Source: DAOTTY01 sp034437575 (GTDB lineage: Bacteria; Chloroflexota; Anaerolineae; Aggregatilineales; Phototrophicaceae). From it: a DNA stretch of 64,000 nt. This document shows positions 46,106-56,400 of the stretch, piece after piece. Under the pieces are notes generated by a model. The model ran no database searches. It was not told the origin of the DNA and saw only the letters and a program-made list of their open reading frames with translations. The stretch covers positions 14,939-78,938 of the forward strand of contig DAOTTY010000289.1 of NCBI GenBank assembly GCA_034437575.1, read 5' to 3'. Positions within the stretch are counted from its first letter, which is position 1; each line of letters begins with the position of its first letter. The position numbers and the translations under genes are program-made.

Positions 46106-48361
46106 TTAGTCTCGAGTAGGGTCGGGTGCGTCTTCTCGATTGAGGCGGATGCTCACTTGTGGGACGCGAAGGGCTTCACCCACCTCACGGACTGCGGCGT
46201 GCAAAATTTCGTTAACGTCAGCCTGGGCTGTTAGCTTAGCAGATATTTCGTTAACCAGGCGTTCACGCTGGGTAGCCAGTTGGGTTTGCTCGAACAAGCG
46301 GGCATTGTCCAGGCTAAAGGCCAGCCGCTCAACCAGGTTTTCGGCCAGTTGCAGCTTATTGCTATCGTAGTCGGCGGCGGGTAGTTCCCAGGCCACCACC
46401 CCGATGATTTCGCCGCGCATCCGCAGCGGCACGGCAATAGGTATGGTATCGCGGGCGGTGATGTCCCCAACGATAGCTTTGCCCTGGCTGGTCGCTCGCT
46501 CCCGCAGGCTTTCCATGTCAGCGTCCGTTTCTATACCAACCTGTTTGGACATACGCTGCGTTTTTTGGTCGTACATGTAGTCTTGCCAGGAGCGGATGGT
46601 TTCTGCCCTGGCAGTTTGCTGTGAGGAACGAATGCGGCGGATGGATTCCTGATAAAGGCGGGCATTTTCAATGGCGACGGCGATCTGGTCGGCCATGATT
46701 TGCAGCACCGTCACCTGATCTTTGTCGAAGGTGGCGTTTTCACGGCTTTGCACATCCAGCGCGCCGATGATTTCGTTGCCCACGCGCAGCGGGAGGGCCA
46801 GTTCGGCGCGGGTGTCTGGCAGGAATTCGTTGCGGCGGTGGACTTCGCTGGTGTTGGCATCACGGGCGATGATGACTTCCCCCTGCGAGGTCACCTGCCC
46901 AATCACGCTGATGCTGCCCACGGCAAGGCGGTGGCCCCGGCTAAGGAGCTGCTTGCCCACATCACCCGTGCTGGCCCGCAAGATGGCGTAACGATTGTCC
47001 CTATCCAGCAGGAAGATTTGCGCGTGATAGATGTTCGAGAAGCGGTCAACAATCAGGGCGACAACATCGTCCATTAAGCGGTTCAGGTCACGCTGGGTGA
47101 CGGCCACATGGCTGATTTCCTGCGTGGTTTCCACGTCGCGGGTGCGCCGGTTGATGCGGGCTTGCAGGTCTTGCACGACGGTTTGCTGTTGCTGGCGCAT
47201 GTCCACAAAGGTCTGGGCCAGGTCACCAAATTCGTCGGTGCGGTTGATTTCTGGCAGCGGGACATCGAAGTTGCCAGCGATAACGCCCTGCATAGCCTGG
47301 CGCAGGCTGTCGATGGGTTCGGTCAGGTAGCGCCCATACAAAAACACGAGGCTAATCACGGTGATGGCGACCACCCCCGTCGCAATCGCAAACCCACCGG
47401 CAAAAAAGTAAGCCTGAATCTGGCGGACGATGCCCGCCGTCGGCACCTGCGTCACAAGGATAAACGGGGTTTCCTGGATGTTGGTGTAATAACCGATGAC
47501 TTCCTCACCGGTGCCGCCGTCAAGTCGATAGCGGCTAAACCCGGTAATGCCGCTGCGGGCACGTTCAACGGCGATACTCTCCTGTGAGCGGGCAATGGCC
47601 TCGGTGTTCGCGCTCAGCCCAATCTGGATGCCATCTGGCGTTTGTAAAAAGCTGTAGGCGTCGTAGGTTTGGTCGTTAAAGCTAATGCGCGGGTTGATAA
47701 CCGTTGCAATGTTTACCGTAGCGACCAGATAGCCAATGCTGTTCTCACTACCGCGCAGGTTCACAGCCTGCACAATCTCGATATTGGCACCATCGCGGGG
47801 GGTAACGACCATCACTTGCTGGGTCATGGGCGCAGTGACCTGGGCAGCGGTAATGCGGCGGTAAGCTGCTGACGCGGATGCGTCGGCGCGGGTGTCAAAC
47901 GTTTCAATGACAGAAACGTTGTCATCTGCAACGGCGGCCACAATCATACCGTTGCGGTCTAGCAGTTGGAGGCTGCTGAACAAGCGTGTAGTTGGGGTGT
48001 TGAGCAGTTCCGCAGTGAGCAGGTCACGGGCGTCGTCAACACTCGTCGTGGGCAAGCTGGGCGCGGTTTGCGTGTTGTTCAGCAGCAGCCCCACTAGCAT
48101 TCGATTGGTGTCTGGCGCGGTTGAAAAGGTCATCAGTGTATCAGACGCGATGGCAAACACGGATGTCAGTTGTTGGCGCTGCTTTTGCCCCACCTGGCTC
48201 ACGTAGGATTCAATATTGCTGCGGTCAATATCCTGGCGGCCAAACAAAAACAAGGCCCCCGTCATCAAAGTGGGCAGCGTTACGGCAATGATGAACCCCA
48301 GTGCCAGCCGCAGCCGGATGGGAAATGCACGGCGGGGGTGGCTTGCAGTGACCTGGCTCAT
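46106..48361 (-). CDS. membrane sensor: Cache-HAMP-GAF-GAF without a kinase domain
   Basis: The 751-residue protein has membrane segments near 16-38 and 320-345 around an external double-Cache-like domain, then HAMP (LTEPIDSLRQAMQGVIAGNF). A GAF domain of the local family follows (GHRLAVGSISVIGQVTSQGE) and then a reduced GAF-like module (IPIAVPLRMRGEIIGVVAWE). There is no HisKA, HATPase, GGDEF or other output domain. It ends with a helix and the first strand of a further GAF (LVNEISAKLTAQADV ... VSIRLNRED), an ending shared by five proteins of this operon. It probably passes its signal by complex formation with a kinase. Its ATG overlaps the preceding stop by four bases (48358-48361). Confidence 0.9.
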   Translation of the reverse strand: MSQVTASHPRRAFPIRLRLALGFIIAVTLPTLMTGALFLFGRQDIDRSNIESYVSQVGQKQRQQLTSVFAIASDTLMTFSTAPDTNRMLVGLLLNNTQTAPSLPTTSVDDARDLLTAELLNTPTTRLFSSLQLLDRNGMIVAAVADDNVSVIETFDTRADASASAAYRRITAAQVTAPMTQQVMVVTPRDGANIEIVQAVNLRGSENSIGYLVATVNIATVINPRISFNDQTYDAYSFLQTPDGIQIGLSANTEAIARSQESIAVERARSGITGFSRYRLDGGTGEEVIGYYTNIQETPFILVTQVPTAGIVRQIQAYFFAGGFAIATGVVAITVISLVFLYGRYLTEPIDSLRQAMQGVIAGNFDVPLPEINRTDEFGDLAQTFVDMRQQQQTVVQDLQARINRRTRDVETTQEISHVAVTQRDLNRLMDDVVALIVDRFSNIYHAQIFLLDRDNRYAILRASTGDVGKQLLSRGHRLAVGSISVIGQVTSQGEVIIARDANTSEVHRRNEFLPDTRAELALPLRVGNEIIGALDVQSRENATFDKDQVTVLQIMADQIAVAIENARLYQESIRRIRSSQQTARAETIRSWQDYMYDQKTQRMSKQVGIETDADMESLRERATSQGKAIVGDITARDTIPIAVPLRMRGEIIGVVAWELPAADYDSNKLQLAENLVERLAFSLDNARLFEQTQLATQRERLVNEISAKLTAQADVNEILHAAVREVGEALRVPQVSIRLNREDAPDPTRD

Positions 48362-50067
48362 GTGCCGTCTCCGTTACTATTTGACTCGTGACCGTTGCGG
48401 TAGCCCGGCCCAGGCAGTACATTGCCGTCGGTGGGGATGCGCCTGGGTTCCACGAAGATTTGGGTTTGAATGGCCCCCAGCGTATCGTTGAAGTTGCTAA
48501 CAGCCACGCTTAACAGCGTATCCACGTTAGTTGCCCCAATCAGCAGGTCGGCAACGGCGCTGGCTTTGCGTTCGCGGTCGGCCTGGGCGCGGGTTTGTTC
48601 TAGCAAACGGGTGCTTTCCAGCGCGCCCCCCAATCGGACGGCAATGGTGCGGGCCAGTTCCATTTGCTTCTCCGTTACCGCCTGATCGACGGGAATCGAA
48701 AAGTTCATCGCGCCCAGCGTCTCTCCGCGCACTTGGATGGGCACGTTGATGAGTTTTTCGTCATTTTCAAACGAAACGTAGACTTCACCGCGCTCCATTG
48801 CCCGCTGCATCGCCTCCGGGATTTCGTCTGCATAGCGAAGACCGCTGCCCTCCAGGTCAAAGCCGATGGCTTGCTGGCCGCGTTTGCTGATGTAATCGCT
48901 CCAGGTATGGCTGATAAGCTGCTGGCGCTGGGCCTGCAACGTGGAAAGCTGGCTTTGCAGGCGGTTGGTCATGGCGTCACGGTCGGTCAGGTCGGCGGTC
49001 AGCCGCTCAATGTGATTAAGCAGGTAGAGCAGGGTGCCAATTTCCGCTGCCAGTATTGTCAACACATCCACATCCTTCGGCTGGATGCGGTCGGGGCGAA
49101 CACTCTGGATGTCCATCACGCCCAGGCTGCGGTCACAGTGAACAATCGGGATGACAATCCCCTGTTGGATAGCCGGGAGGAGGTGAGCAGCCCGTGCCGG
49201 GCTTTGCTGGGCGGAAACTTGAATGGGCTGTTGAAGCCGAAGAGCATCACTGAAAATGTGTGTGTCGCCTGTTGCCAGGGCGTTTTCATGGCTAATGCGT
49301 TCAATATCTTGCACGCCAGAGCGCAACCGCCGCGACAGCCGCCCGTCGTCATCCAGCAGGTAGATTTGCACAAAATCGTACTGGAAAGAATCACGCAAGA
49401 ACCGGATGGCCTGCTGCAAGACCTGGGTTTGGGTTGTTTGCGGGCTAACCCGGCTGACCGTTTGGAAGATATTCCGCAAACGTCCCAGGTCGCGCAGGGC
49501 GGCACGAGTGACTTCCTGCCGTTGGTTGGCAAAAAGCGCGAGAATCGCGGTTGCCAGGCCGATGATGAGCAAAATCTGCGCGACATCCGCAAACGGGTTG
49601 CCCACGGAAGCCGCACCCTGACGGATGTTCAGCAGTTGCAAAAACAAGACCCCCAATCCCAAAAGCAAGCCCATCCCGATGATACCCTGGCGGTTAAACA
49701 GCATCCCGGCTGCCACCAGTGGCAACATGACGACAAGGATAAAGCGCGGGTTGGTTTGGGGCAAAAAGTACATCACAGCCAGGCTGATGAAGGTCAGGGC
49801 ACTGATGAGAATAGCCCCGGCAAGCGCAACACGCCCCGCTTTTAGCACCAGGAAGGCTGCGCTCGCCAACAGCAAAATGGCTGCGCTCGCTAACAGGCTC
49901 AACACACTCAGGCCATTGGCAGGCAGGGTTAGGCCAAACAACCAGATGGCCCAAATCATCACAAAGGCCCACACCGTCGCTAAAATCGCCTTTGCCCGCT
50001 GGTGCTGGAACGGGTCTTCGTAGGGCGTTTGGATACTAAACAGGTAACGTGTTGTTTTTGCAATCAT
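48358..50067 (-). CDS. membrane sensor: multi-pass N-terminus plus GAF modules, no kinase
   Basis: The 569-residue protein has about six membrane segments in the first 185 residues (VWAFVMIWAIWLFGLTLPAN is the first), with no obvious external domain. The first GAF module is the most divergent of the operon (YDFVQIYLLDDDGRLSRRLR; it lacks the VGS-SVIGQV stretch). A reduced GAF-like segment (INVPIQVRGETLGAMNFSIP) and the shared ending (AVADLLIGATNVDTLLSVAV) follow, then a hydrophilic Asn/Ser/Gly tail. There is no transmitter domain. The start lies six bases after the upstream stop. The multi-pass region may itself be the sensor, perhaps for a membrane property or a small hydrophobic ligand; this is speculation. 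Confidence 0.88.
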   Translation of the reverse strand: MIAKTTRYLFSIQTPYEDPFQHQRAKAILATVWAFVMIWAIWLFGLTLPANGLSVLSLLASAAILLLASAAFLVLKAGRVALAGAILISALTFISLAVMYFLPQTNPRFILVVMLPLVAAGMLFNRQGIIGMGLLLGLGVLFLQLLNIRQGAASVGNPFADVAQILLIIGLATAILALFANQRQEVTRAALRDLGRLRNIFQTVSRVSPQTTQTQVLQQAIRFLRDSFQYDFVQIYLLDDDGRLSRRLRSGVQDIERISHENALATGDTHIFSDALRLQQPIQVSAQQSPARAAHLLPAIQQGIVIPIVHCDRSLGVMDIQSVRPDRIQPKDVDVLTILAAEIGTLLYLLNHIERLTADLTDRDAMTNRLQSQLSTLQAQRQQLISHTWSDYISKRGQQAIGFDLEGSGLRYADEIPEAMQRAMERGEVYVSFENDEKLINVPIQVRGETLGAMNFSIPVDQAVTEKQMELARTIAVRLGGALESTRLLEQTRAQADRERKASAVADLLIGATNVDTLLSVAVSNFNDTLGAIQTQIFVEPRRIPTDGNVLPGPGYRNGHESNSNGDGT

Positions 50068-50073
50068 AATGAA

Positions 50074-51714
50074 TCAGGCCCCGTTAGGCGCGTTATGGGT
50101 GTCGTTGTCACTGTCCATCGTTGCGAATTTTGTACTCAGGCGGATGGAACCGCGCCCGGCACCGAGCGTTTCCCCCAATTCTGCCAGGGTCACTTGCAGC
50201 AGTTCGTCAACCGTGCTGACGCTTTGATATTTGCTAACGATGCTGTTCACGCGCTGCTCGTACTGGGTAACAGATTGGGTTTCCTCAAACAAACGGGCGT
50301 TGTCCAGCGAAATTGCCAAACGGTCAGAAACAGCGCGGGCAATTTCTACCGCGTCTTCTTCCCACAGCGACTCATCCGGGGCGATTTCCATCGTGCCGAT
50401 GACTTCATTTCGCAGAATGATGGGCACAGCCAGGGTGAACTGGCCGTCCTGCTGGTGTGTAACGGGTTGGCGGCTGCGGGTTGCCTGCACCGTGAGCGGG
50501 GAAGAGCGGGCCGTGCGCTGCAACTCATTCCCGCTCAGCGTGACGCTGATGCTTTTCGGTTGGTCATCAACAAAGCTGGCCCAGCTTTCCCGCGTGAGTT
50601 GGCGGTTGAGCCGTTGAATTTCGCGCAGGTTAGCTTCGGCTTCGATGTAAAGCCGCTGGTTTTCCTGCATGTTGCGCTGCTGGTTTTCGAACAGCTTGGC
50701 ATTGCGAATGGACGCCGCCAGCAGATTGGTCATGATTTGCAGGGCTTGCAGGTCATGGCGGGGGAAGGCGTTGGGCAGTTGGCTTTGCACGTCCAGGGCA
50801 CCGATAACGGTTTCGCCATCACGGATGGGCAGCGCCAACTCTGAGCGGGTATCAGGGAGCAGTTCATTGCGGTAATGAATAACATCCGTGTCAGTGTCCG
50901 ACGCGATGACTATCTCACCTGTTTGGGTCACCTGACCGATAACGCTGCTGGAGCCGACGTTGAGGTGATGCCCTCGTGCGACCAGTTCTTTACCCACGTC
51001 GCCCGTGCTGGCCCGCAGCCATGCAATCTCGCCTGCTTCATCCACAAGGAAGATTTGCACATGATAGTAGCCAAACCGGTCGCGGATAAAGTTCACCACG
51101 CGGGGCAGCAGGTCCTCTAAAGACACCATCCCGACGGCAATCTGGCCGACCTCGGCTGCGGTACGCAGCAGTTCGGCACTGCGCTGCGCCCGTGAGAGTG
51201 TGCTGCGCGTGGAACTGATGTAGTAGCGCACACCAACGCTCACGACTGTAATCACAAAAAGCATGTTGATTTGCAGTGTAGGCGCAATAGATGTCGGGTC
51301 GGTTGTAACCACCTGTACGGTGCGCCAGAGCAGAACACTGTACGTCAAGATCATACCAGCCGCGAACAAGCGCCAGTCATACAGCAGCAGCGCCACGCTC
51401 AGCGCCAGCAGCACCAGCATATCCGGCACGATGACGGCAACCCCCGTCGTCGTCAGCAGCAGCAGCGGCACGGCCAGCTTCAACTGTGCGACCAACGTGA
51501 GTGTTAGGCACAACAGGAAAAGAACGCCCGCCGCAAACAAAACGAGCGTTGTCGTTTCGCTCGGTACCGCTGCTGTTGTAAAAGTGAGCAGCGACCACGC
51601 ACCGACGAGGCGGGCAATGCCAAACCCGGCTAGCACCTGCACCAGCCGGGTGCGAACGCGGGGGATGGCTTCAGGATTTACTCGGTCGAAGGTCGTCTCT
51701 GGTGGTATGGCCAC
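50074..51714 (-). CDS. membrane sensor: multi-pass N-terminus plus GAF modules, no kinase
   Basis: The 546-residue protein has about six membrane segments up to residue 165 and then a helix. A canonical member of the local GAF family follows (YYHVQIFLVDEAGEIAWLRA, GHHLNVGSSSVIGQVTQTGE, LPDTRSELALPIRDGETVIG). A reduced GAF-like module (LAVPIILRNEVIGTMEIAPD) and the shared ending (VNSIVSKYQSVSTVDELLQV ... RGSIRLS) come next, with a polar tail. No kinase or other output is present. It starts 31 bases after the stop of the previous sensor gene and ends six bases before the next. It looks like a duplicated relative of the 51746 gene. Confidence 0.9.
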   Translation of the reverse strand: MAIPPETTFDRVNPEAIPRVRTRLVQVLAGFGIARLVGAWSLLTFTTAAVPSETTTLVLFAAGVLFLLCLTLTLVAQLKLAVPLLLLTTTGVAVIVPDMLVLLALSVALLLYDWRLFAAGMILTYSVLLWRTVQVVTTDPTSIAPTLQINMLFVITVVSVGVRYYISSTRSTLSRAQRSAELLRTAAEVGQIAVGMVSLEDLLPRVVNFIRDRFGYYHVQIFLVDEAGEIAWLRASTGDVGKELVARGHHLNVGSSSVIGQVTQTGEIVIASDTDTDVIHYRNELLPDTRSELALPIRDGETVIGALDVQSQLPNAFPRHDLQALQIMTNLLAASIRNAKLFENQQRNMQENQRLYIEAEANLREIQRLNRQLTRESWASFVDDQPKSISVTLSGNELQRTARSSPLTVQATRSRQPVTHQQDGQFTLAVPIILRNEVIGTMEIAPDESLWEEDAVEIARAVSDRLAISLDNARLFEETQSVTQYEQRVNSIVSKYQSVSTVDELLQVTLAELGETLGAGRGSIRLSTKFATMDSDNDTHNAPNGA

Positions 51715-51745
51715 GGTAGCACGCTCCTGCGCGTATCAGTCAAAA

Positions 51746-53464
51746 TCAGGTGTTGGATGTATCTGTCGATGGCCCCAGTTGGATTGAGATGTGCTTGGCC
51801 TTCAAGACATCACGTAGGCTGCGGGCGGCGACAGCCAGCGTGGTTTCCACACTTGTTGCCGCCTGGATTTTGGTGCTGATTTCGTTCACAAGCGCTTCGC
51901 GCTGGGCGATGCGCTGGCTACTTTGGTAAAGCCGATTGTTTTCGGCAGCCAGGCCGAAGCGCTCACCCACCTCGCTAAGCATGTTCAGGTCTTCAGGTGA
52001 AAGGTCGTCATCGACCTCAAACTCCATTGCACCGATGACTTCACCACGCACACGCAGCGGCACGGCCACAATATGCGTGCCGTCCGGGTCGGTGCGCCGC
52101 ACAATCTCGCGGCGGTCAATCGCATCTGCAATGGACGCCGTGACGCTTTCTGAATTGGCTATCCGATTCGCTTCAAAATCCAGGTCGAAATTGTAGCTGT
52201 TGGACTGCCCGCGCAAAAAGTCTGCCCAGATGTTCCCGGTCAGTTCTTTACGCAGCCGCTGCACTTCCTGCCGCGCAGCGGCCATGCTTTCTACGAGGCG
52301 TTCATTCTCAACCAAGCGCTGCTGCGTCTGCTCTAGCAGGCGGGCATTGGTGATGGTGATGGCGATGCTATCTGCAATGGCCTGGAGCGTGGTCAGGTCG
52401 TCTTCGGCCAGCACGTCACCACGCTTGCTCTGCAAGTCCAGCGCCCCGATGTTGCGCCCCCCCGTCCCAATCGGGAGCGCGACTTCCAGGCGAGTATCTG
52501 GCAGCAGGTCGTTGGGCCGGTGGACGCTGTTTTCACCACCCACAACCGCCACAATGGGTTCCTGGCGCTGCGTGACCTGGCCGATCACGCTCAAACTGCC
52601 GACAGGCAGGCTGTGATGTCGGTCAAGTAACTGCTGGCCCACCTCACCTGTGCTGGCCACCAGATTGGCCACACGTCCAGTGTCATCTACCAGGAAGACC
52701 TGAACGTGATACATCGCCGGGTAATCCAGCAAAACGTCTTGCACAATGTCACTGAGGACGCGATCCAGTTCGCTGACATCAGATATGCTGCGGGTGATGC
52801 GGGTGGTTAGTTGGGCCAGCTTCACCCGACGGCTGGACGCGGCCACGTCCTGTTGGGCACGGCTGCGGGTCAGCAAGCGGCGGTAAATCAGCAAAAAGCC
52901 GAGAATGGTCGCTGAGGCAAACAACATCAAAATGAGGGTATTGGCCGTGTGCGTGGGAATTGCCGCGACCGCCTCATCGTTGATCGTTGTCACAAATGCC
53001 ACCACTATCAGAATGAAGTGGATGGGCGCAGCAAAGAACAACCCGCGTTCACCGTCCAACATGCCCGCCAGCACCAGCCCAATCAGCAGCAGGTAGGCGT
53101 TGTCAGCATGGGCGATGTTCGTTTGGATGAGGGGCGGCAGCAGCAAGATGTACACCGCCAGCACCGGGACGAGCGCAATCTGCCGGACGTAGCCGCCGCG
53201 CACGCCGATGAGTGTTGCTACACACAGCACATATGCCATGACCGCCGCAAAGCTGTACAGCGGATAGATGGCAAACTGGGCGGCCCGGCCAAAGTAGGTT
53301 TGGAACTCAAAACTGATGGCTGTCCTAAAAGGAAGCAGGGCACCGGTGAGCGTAAAGGCCAGCAAAATCACGCTCACCGCGATGAGCACGGTTCGCGCTT
53401 TGTCCCGGTCGGCTTCCTGCGGGTAGCGGTTGGCATCAATCAGGCGGTTGAGTGTGAGCTGCAC
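51746..53464 (-). CDS. membrane sensor: multi-pass N-terminus plus GAF modules, no kinase
   Basis: The 572-residue protein has about six membrane segments in the first 200 residues (TVLIAVSVILLAFTLTGALL is the first). A GAF domain of the local family follows (YHVQVFLVDDTGRVANLVAS, HHSLPVGSLSVIGQVTQRQE, DTRLEVALPIGTGGRNIGAL). Then come a reduced GAF-like module (HIVAVPLRVRGEVIGAMEFE) and the shared ending (ALVNEISTKIQAATSVETTL ... KHISIQLGPS). It has no transmitter domain. The start lies six bases after the stop of the soluble multi-GAF gene. Domain order is the same as in the two neighbouring membrane sensors, which points to tandem duplication with divergence of the membrane part. Confidence 0.9.
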   Translation of the reverse strand: MQLTLNRLIDANRYPQEADRDKARTVLIAVSVILLAFTLTGALLPFRTAISFEFQTYFGRAAQFAIYPLYSFAAVMAYVLCVATLIGVRGGYVRQIALVPVLAVYILLLPPLIQTNIAHADNAYLLLIGLVLAGMLDGERGLFFAAPIHFILIVVAFVTTINDEAVAAIPTHTANTLILMLFASATILGFLLIYRRLLTRSRAQQDVAASSRRVKLAQLTTRITRSISDVSELDRVLSDIVQDVLLDYPAMYHVQVFLVDDTGRVANLVASTGEVGQQLLDRHHSLPVGSLSVIGQVTQRQEPIVAVVGGENSVHRPNDLLPDTRLEVALPIGTGGRNIGALDLQSKRGDVLAEDDLTTLQAIADSIAITITNARLLEQTQQRLVENERLVESMAAARQEVQRLRKELTGNIWADFLRGQSNSYNFDLDFEANRIANSESVTASIADAIDRREIVRRTDPDGTHIVAVPLRVRGEVIGAMEFEVDDDLSPEDLNMLSEVGERFGLAAENNRLYQSSQRIAQREALVNEISTKIQAATSVETTLAVAARSLRDVLKAKHISIQLGPSTDTSNT

Positions 53465-53470
53465 GGTGGT

Positions 53471-56400
53471 CTAGTTTCCATTGTCGCTGTCTTGTGGGCG
53501 GCTGCGGCGCATTCGGATGCGCCCGCGCTTGGCACCAATTGCACGTCCAACTTCCTTCATGGTCAGGTCAATCATGGATGAAATCTCGCTCTGGCGTTGA
53601 AGTTCCACAGAGATTTCATTGGCGAAAGTTTTGTTTTGTGCGATGCGTTGACTTTGAGTATAGGCGCGGGCATTATCTATTGCCACCGCCATTTGGTTGA
53701 CCATCTGTTGGAATAACGCTACATCTGTGTCAGTGTAGGCATCGGGTTGGTTTGCCCCTACTGTCATCACACCCAGCGTGCGCCCGCCATTGATTAAAGG
53801 CATGGCCAACAGCGAATTGATGTTGTTTGCCTGCGGATAGGCCAGCCCAGCCTCACCTGTGAGTTCTGGCAGATAAAGGTGGCGGCCCGTCTCAAACACA
53901 TAGCCGGTGGTCGTGCCATCTCGTGGGACGATGACGCCGCCCTCAATAGGTTGCCGCTCATTGTTCACTTCCTGCCACCCACCCATCAGCACCAGTCGTT
54001 CGGTCTGGTCATCGTAGAGCGTAACGGTAATGTGCGTGACCGAAATCAATCCGGGTACGCTGGCCAGGGCCTTCCTCACCATGTCTGTCAGGTTCAGGGT
54101 TGCCTGGGCCGTATGACTGAAGTCCGTAATGCTTTGAAGCTGCCCGGCGCGTTGTTGGGCGTCGCGTTGCAGGCGCAGCGTTTGCAGTGCGATGCTTATT
54201 TGCCTCGCTAAAACCTGGGCGACTTGTATCGCCTCACGGCTGAACGTGCGGGCAGCATCTGCGTAGTTCAGCGCAATAGACCCCATCACATTCCCACTTA
54301 AATCCACTAGGGGCAGCAGGGCAATGCTGCGGGCATTAACGTCCAGCAAGTTGCGCTGCATGTCTGCCCTCAGTTGCGGGGCGTGTTCAACATCGTCAGT
54401 AATCACTACCCCCGCCGCCGGGTCATAACCGACGCTCAACAGCGGGTTGCCCGCCATGCTGACTGTCGCGCCCATATAATCTGTTTCGGGGTGTTCTGCA
54501 ATGACAATCCCCGTTTGCAGGTCCTCGTTGATGAACACCATGCTGCCGTGGTCAACGCCAGTTGCTTCTACCAGCGTTTTAAGCCCATCTTTGAGTAAGG
54601 CGTCCTCATTATCATAGTTACGGATGGCACCGCTGTTCACTCGCTGTGAAAAGGCGTCGAGCATATTAAGCGCTGTGGACTGTGTTTTGATGGCGCTTCG
54701 GGTTTGCTGCAAGTCATACAGCAGGGTTTGGTTTTCGATGGCGACTTGAACCTGACCCGAAACCGCCTCGTACAGGCGACGGGTGCTTTCTGGAAAGGGC
54801 TTTTCGTGGTCGAACAGCAGCAAAATCAAGTCAGAAACGCGGGGCGGCGTGCCCTGGTGCCAGATAATGAGGGCGGCGTAACTCTCGAAGGTGTAGCGGT
54901 GCGTTAGCAACCGCACCGGGTTGCCTGGAACTGGATTGCCTTTAGGTGCGAAAATCACGTTCTGATTGAGTTGGCCCAGGTAGCGCTCAATATCTTCAAG
55001 GTCGCTGTCGGTAGTAGGGAGCGGCTCGTACAGGCTGTGCCCACCGTCATCTGTGAGCGTGTGGTTCAGCAATACCTGGTGAATGCGCTTCCTCCCCGGT
55101 GGGTCATACTGAATGCACAACTGGCACACCACAGACGCATCGGGGGCCAGATGGTCTTTGAGGACTCTAAAAACATCCAGGCGGCTTTGTGTATGGGGCA
55201 AAGCGGTATTCGCCGTATAAAGCGCCTGCATTTCGAGCAAGTTGTCTTCTGTGCTTTGCATCAGACTTTGATTTTCGATGACCACCCCCACATGGTCAGC
55301 AATACTCCGCATGGCCCGCAGGCGATCTGGCTTGATGCGGGTGGCGTTTTCGTTGGTAAGGACGATCAGGCCGCTGAGGGCGTCGTTGGACAGAATCGGC
55401 AGGATGACCAACGAACCGATGCCCTGTTCCTGAAGGCGAACACGTTCTTCTTCGCTAATAAACACGTCGTCGGTTACGCTACGAACCTCAAGCGCTTCCA
55501 ACACGCTAAGGGTTTGGCTTGCCGGGTAGTCATCTAGCCAAGCCAAGCGTGACACTGCACGGCTGGTGGCTGCGTCCGCCTCCGCAATAATGTGAACCTG
55601 GTTATCAGGGGTGACCGTGGCCAGATGGGCGCTGCTGAAGACCCCCCCGGCAAAGTCGTAAACGGCCCGCAAAATTTGGGGCAGGTCGTTTGTGCGGAAG
55701 ACCCGGCTGGACACCTCATACTGTGACTGGATGAGGTCGAGGTTTTCGTTGGCGTTTTCCAGCAAGATGCGGTTTTCGATGACCGCGGCAAGCTGGTCAG
55801 CCAGGGCACGCAGGCCGTTGTAACGCGGTCCGGGTTCGCGCAGGTCGCCTGTGCTGCCGAACACCAGCAGCCCGCGCAGGCTAACACCCATGTTCAAGCC
55901 GAACGACGTGACCATGTTCATGTCATCTTGCATAAGCGTGTTTACCAGGGTTTCGGCCATCACCGGGCGTCGGGGCCGTGTGATGCTCCACAGCAGCATC
56001 ATACGGCCTTCGAGATACTCATGTAAAAAGTACACCACACGGGCATCGTCAACCGCGCTAAAGTCGTCTGACGGCAGAACTGGGATGGTTTGCTCACGGG
56101 TGACGATGGCTTTGGTATCCAGGCGGCTGGGGCTGCCCATCAGCGTGAAGGGGCGGTTGAACAGCGCAATGGCAACGGTCTGGATGTCGTCCGGGGCGTC
56201 GTTCAGGACAGCACGGGCCATATCTTCGTAGGTGACGGCGACGGCAATGGCTTTGTTCGTGTTAACGAGCTGTGTTGCAAATTGCTGGGACTGCTGGGAC
56301 TGGCGCAGCAGCCGTTTACCCAGCAGCGTGTTGCCGATCTGGTTGGCGATGGCCGCATACAGGTCGATGTCTTGCTGGGTGAGGGTGTGGGGTTTGTCGG

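Noticed and set aside
48664..49845. 393-residue open frame on the plus strand
   Set aside because: It is antisense to a membrane sensor gene with clear membrane segments and GAF features; the translation is low in hydrophobic order and lacks motifs.
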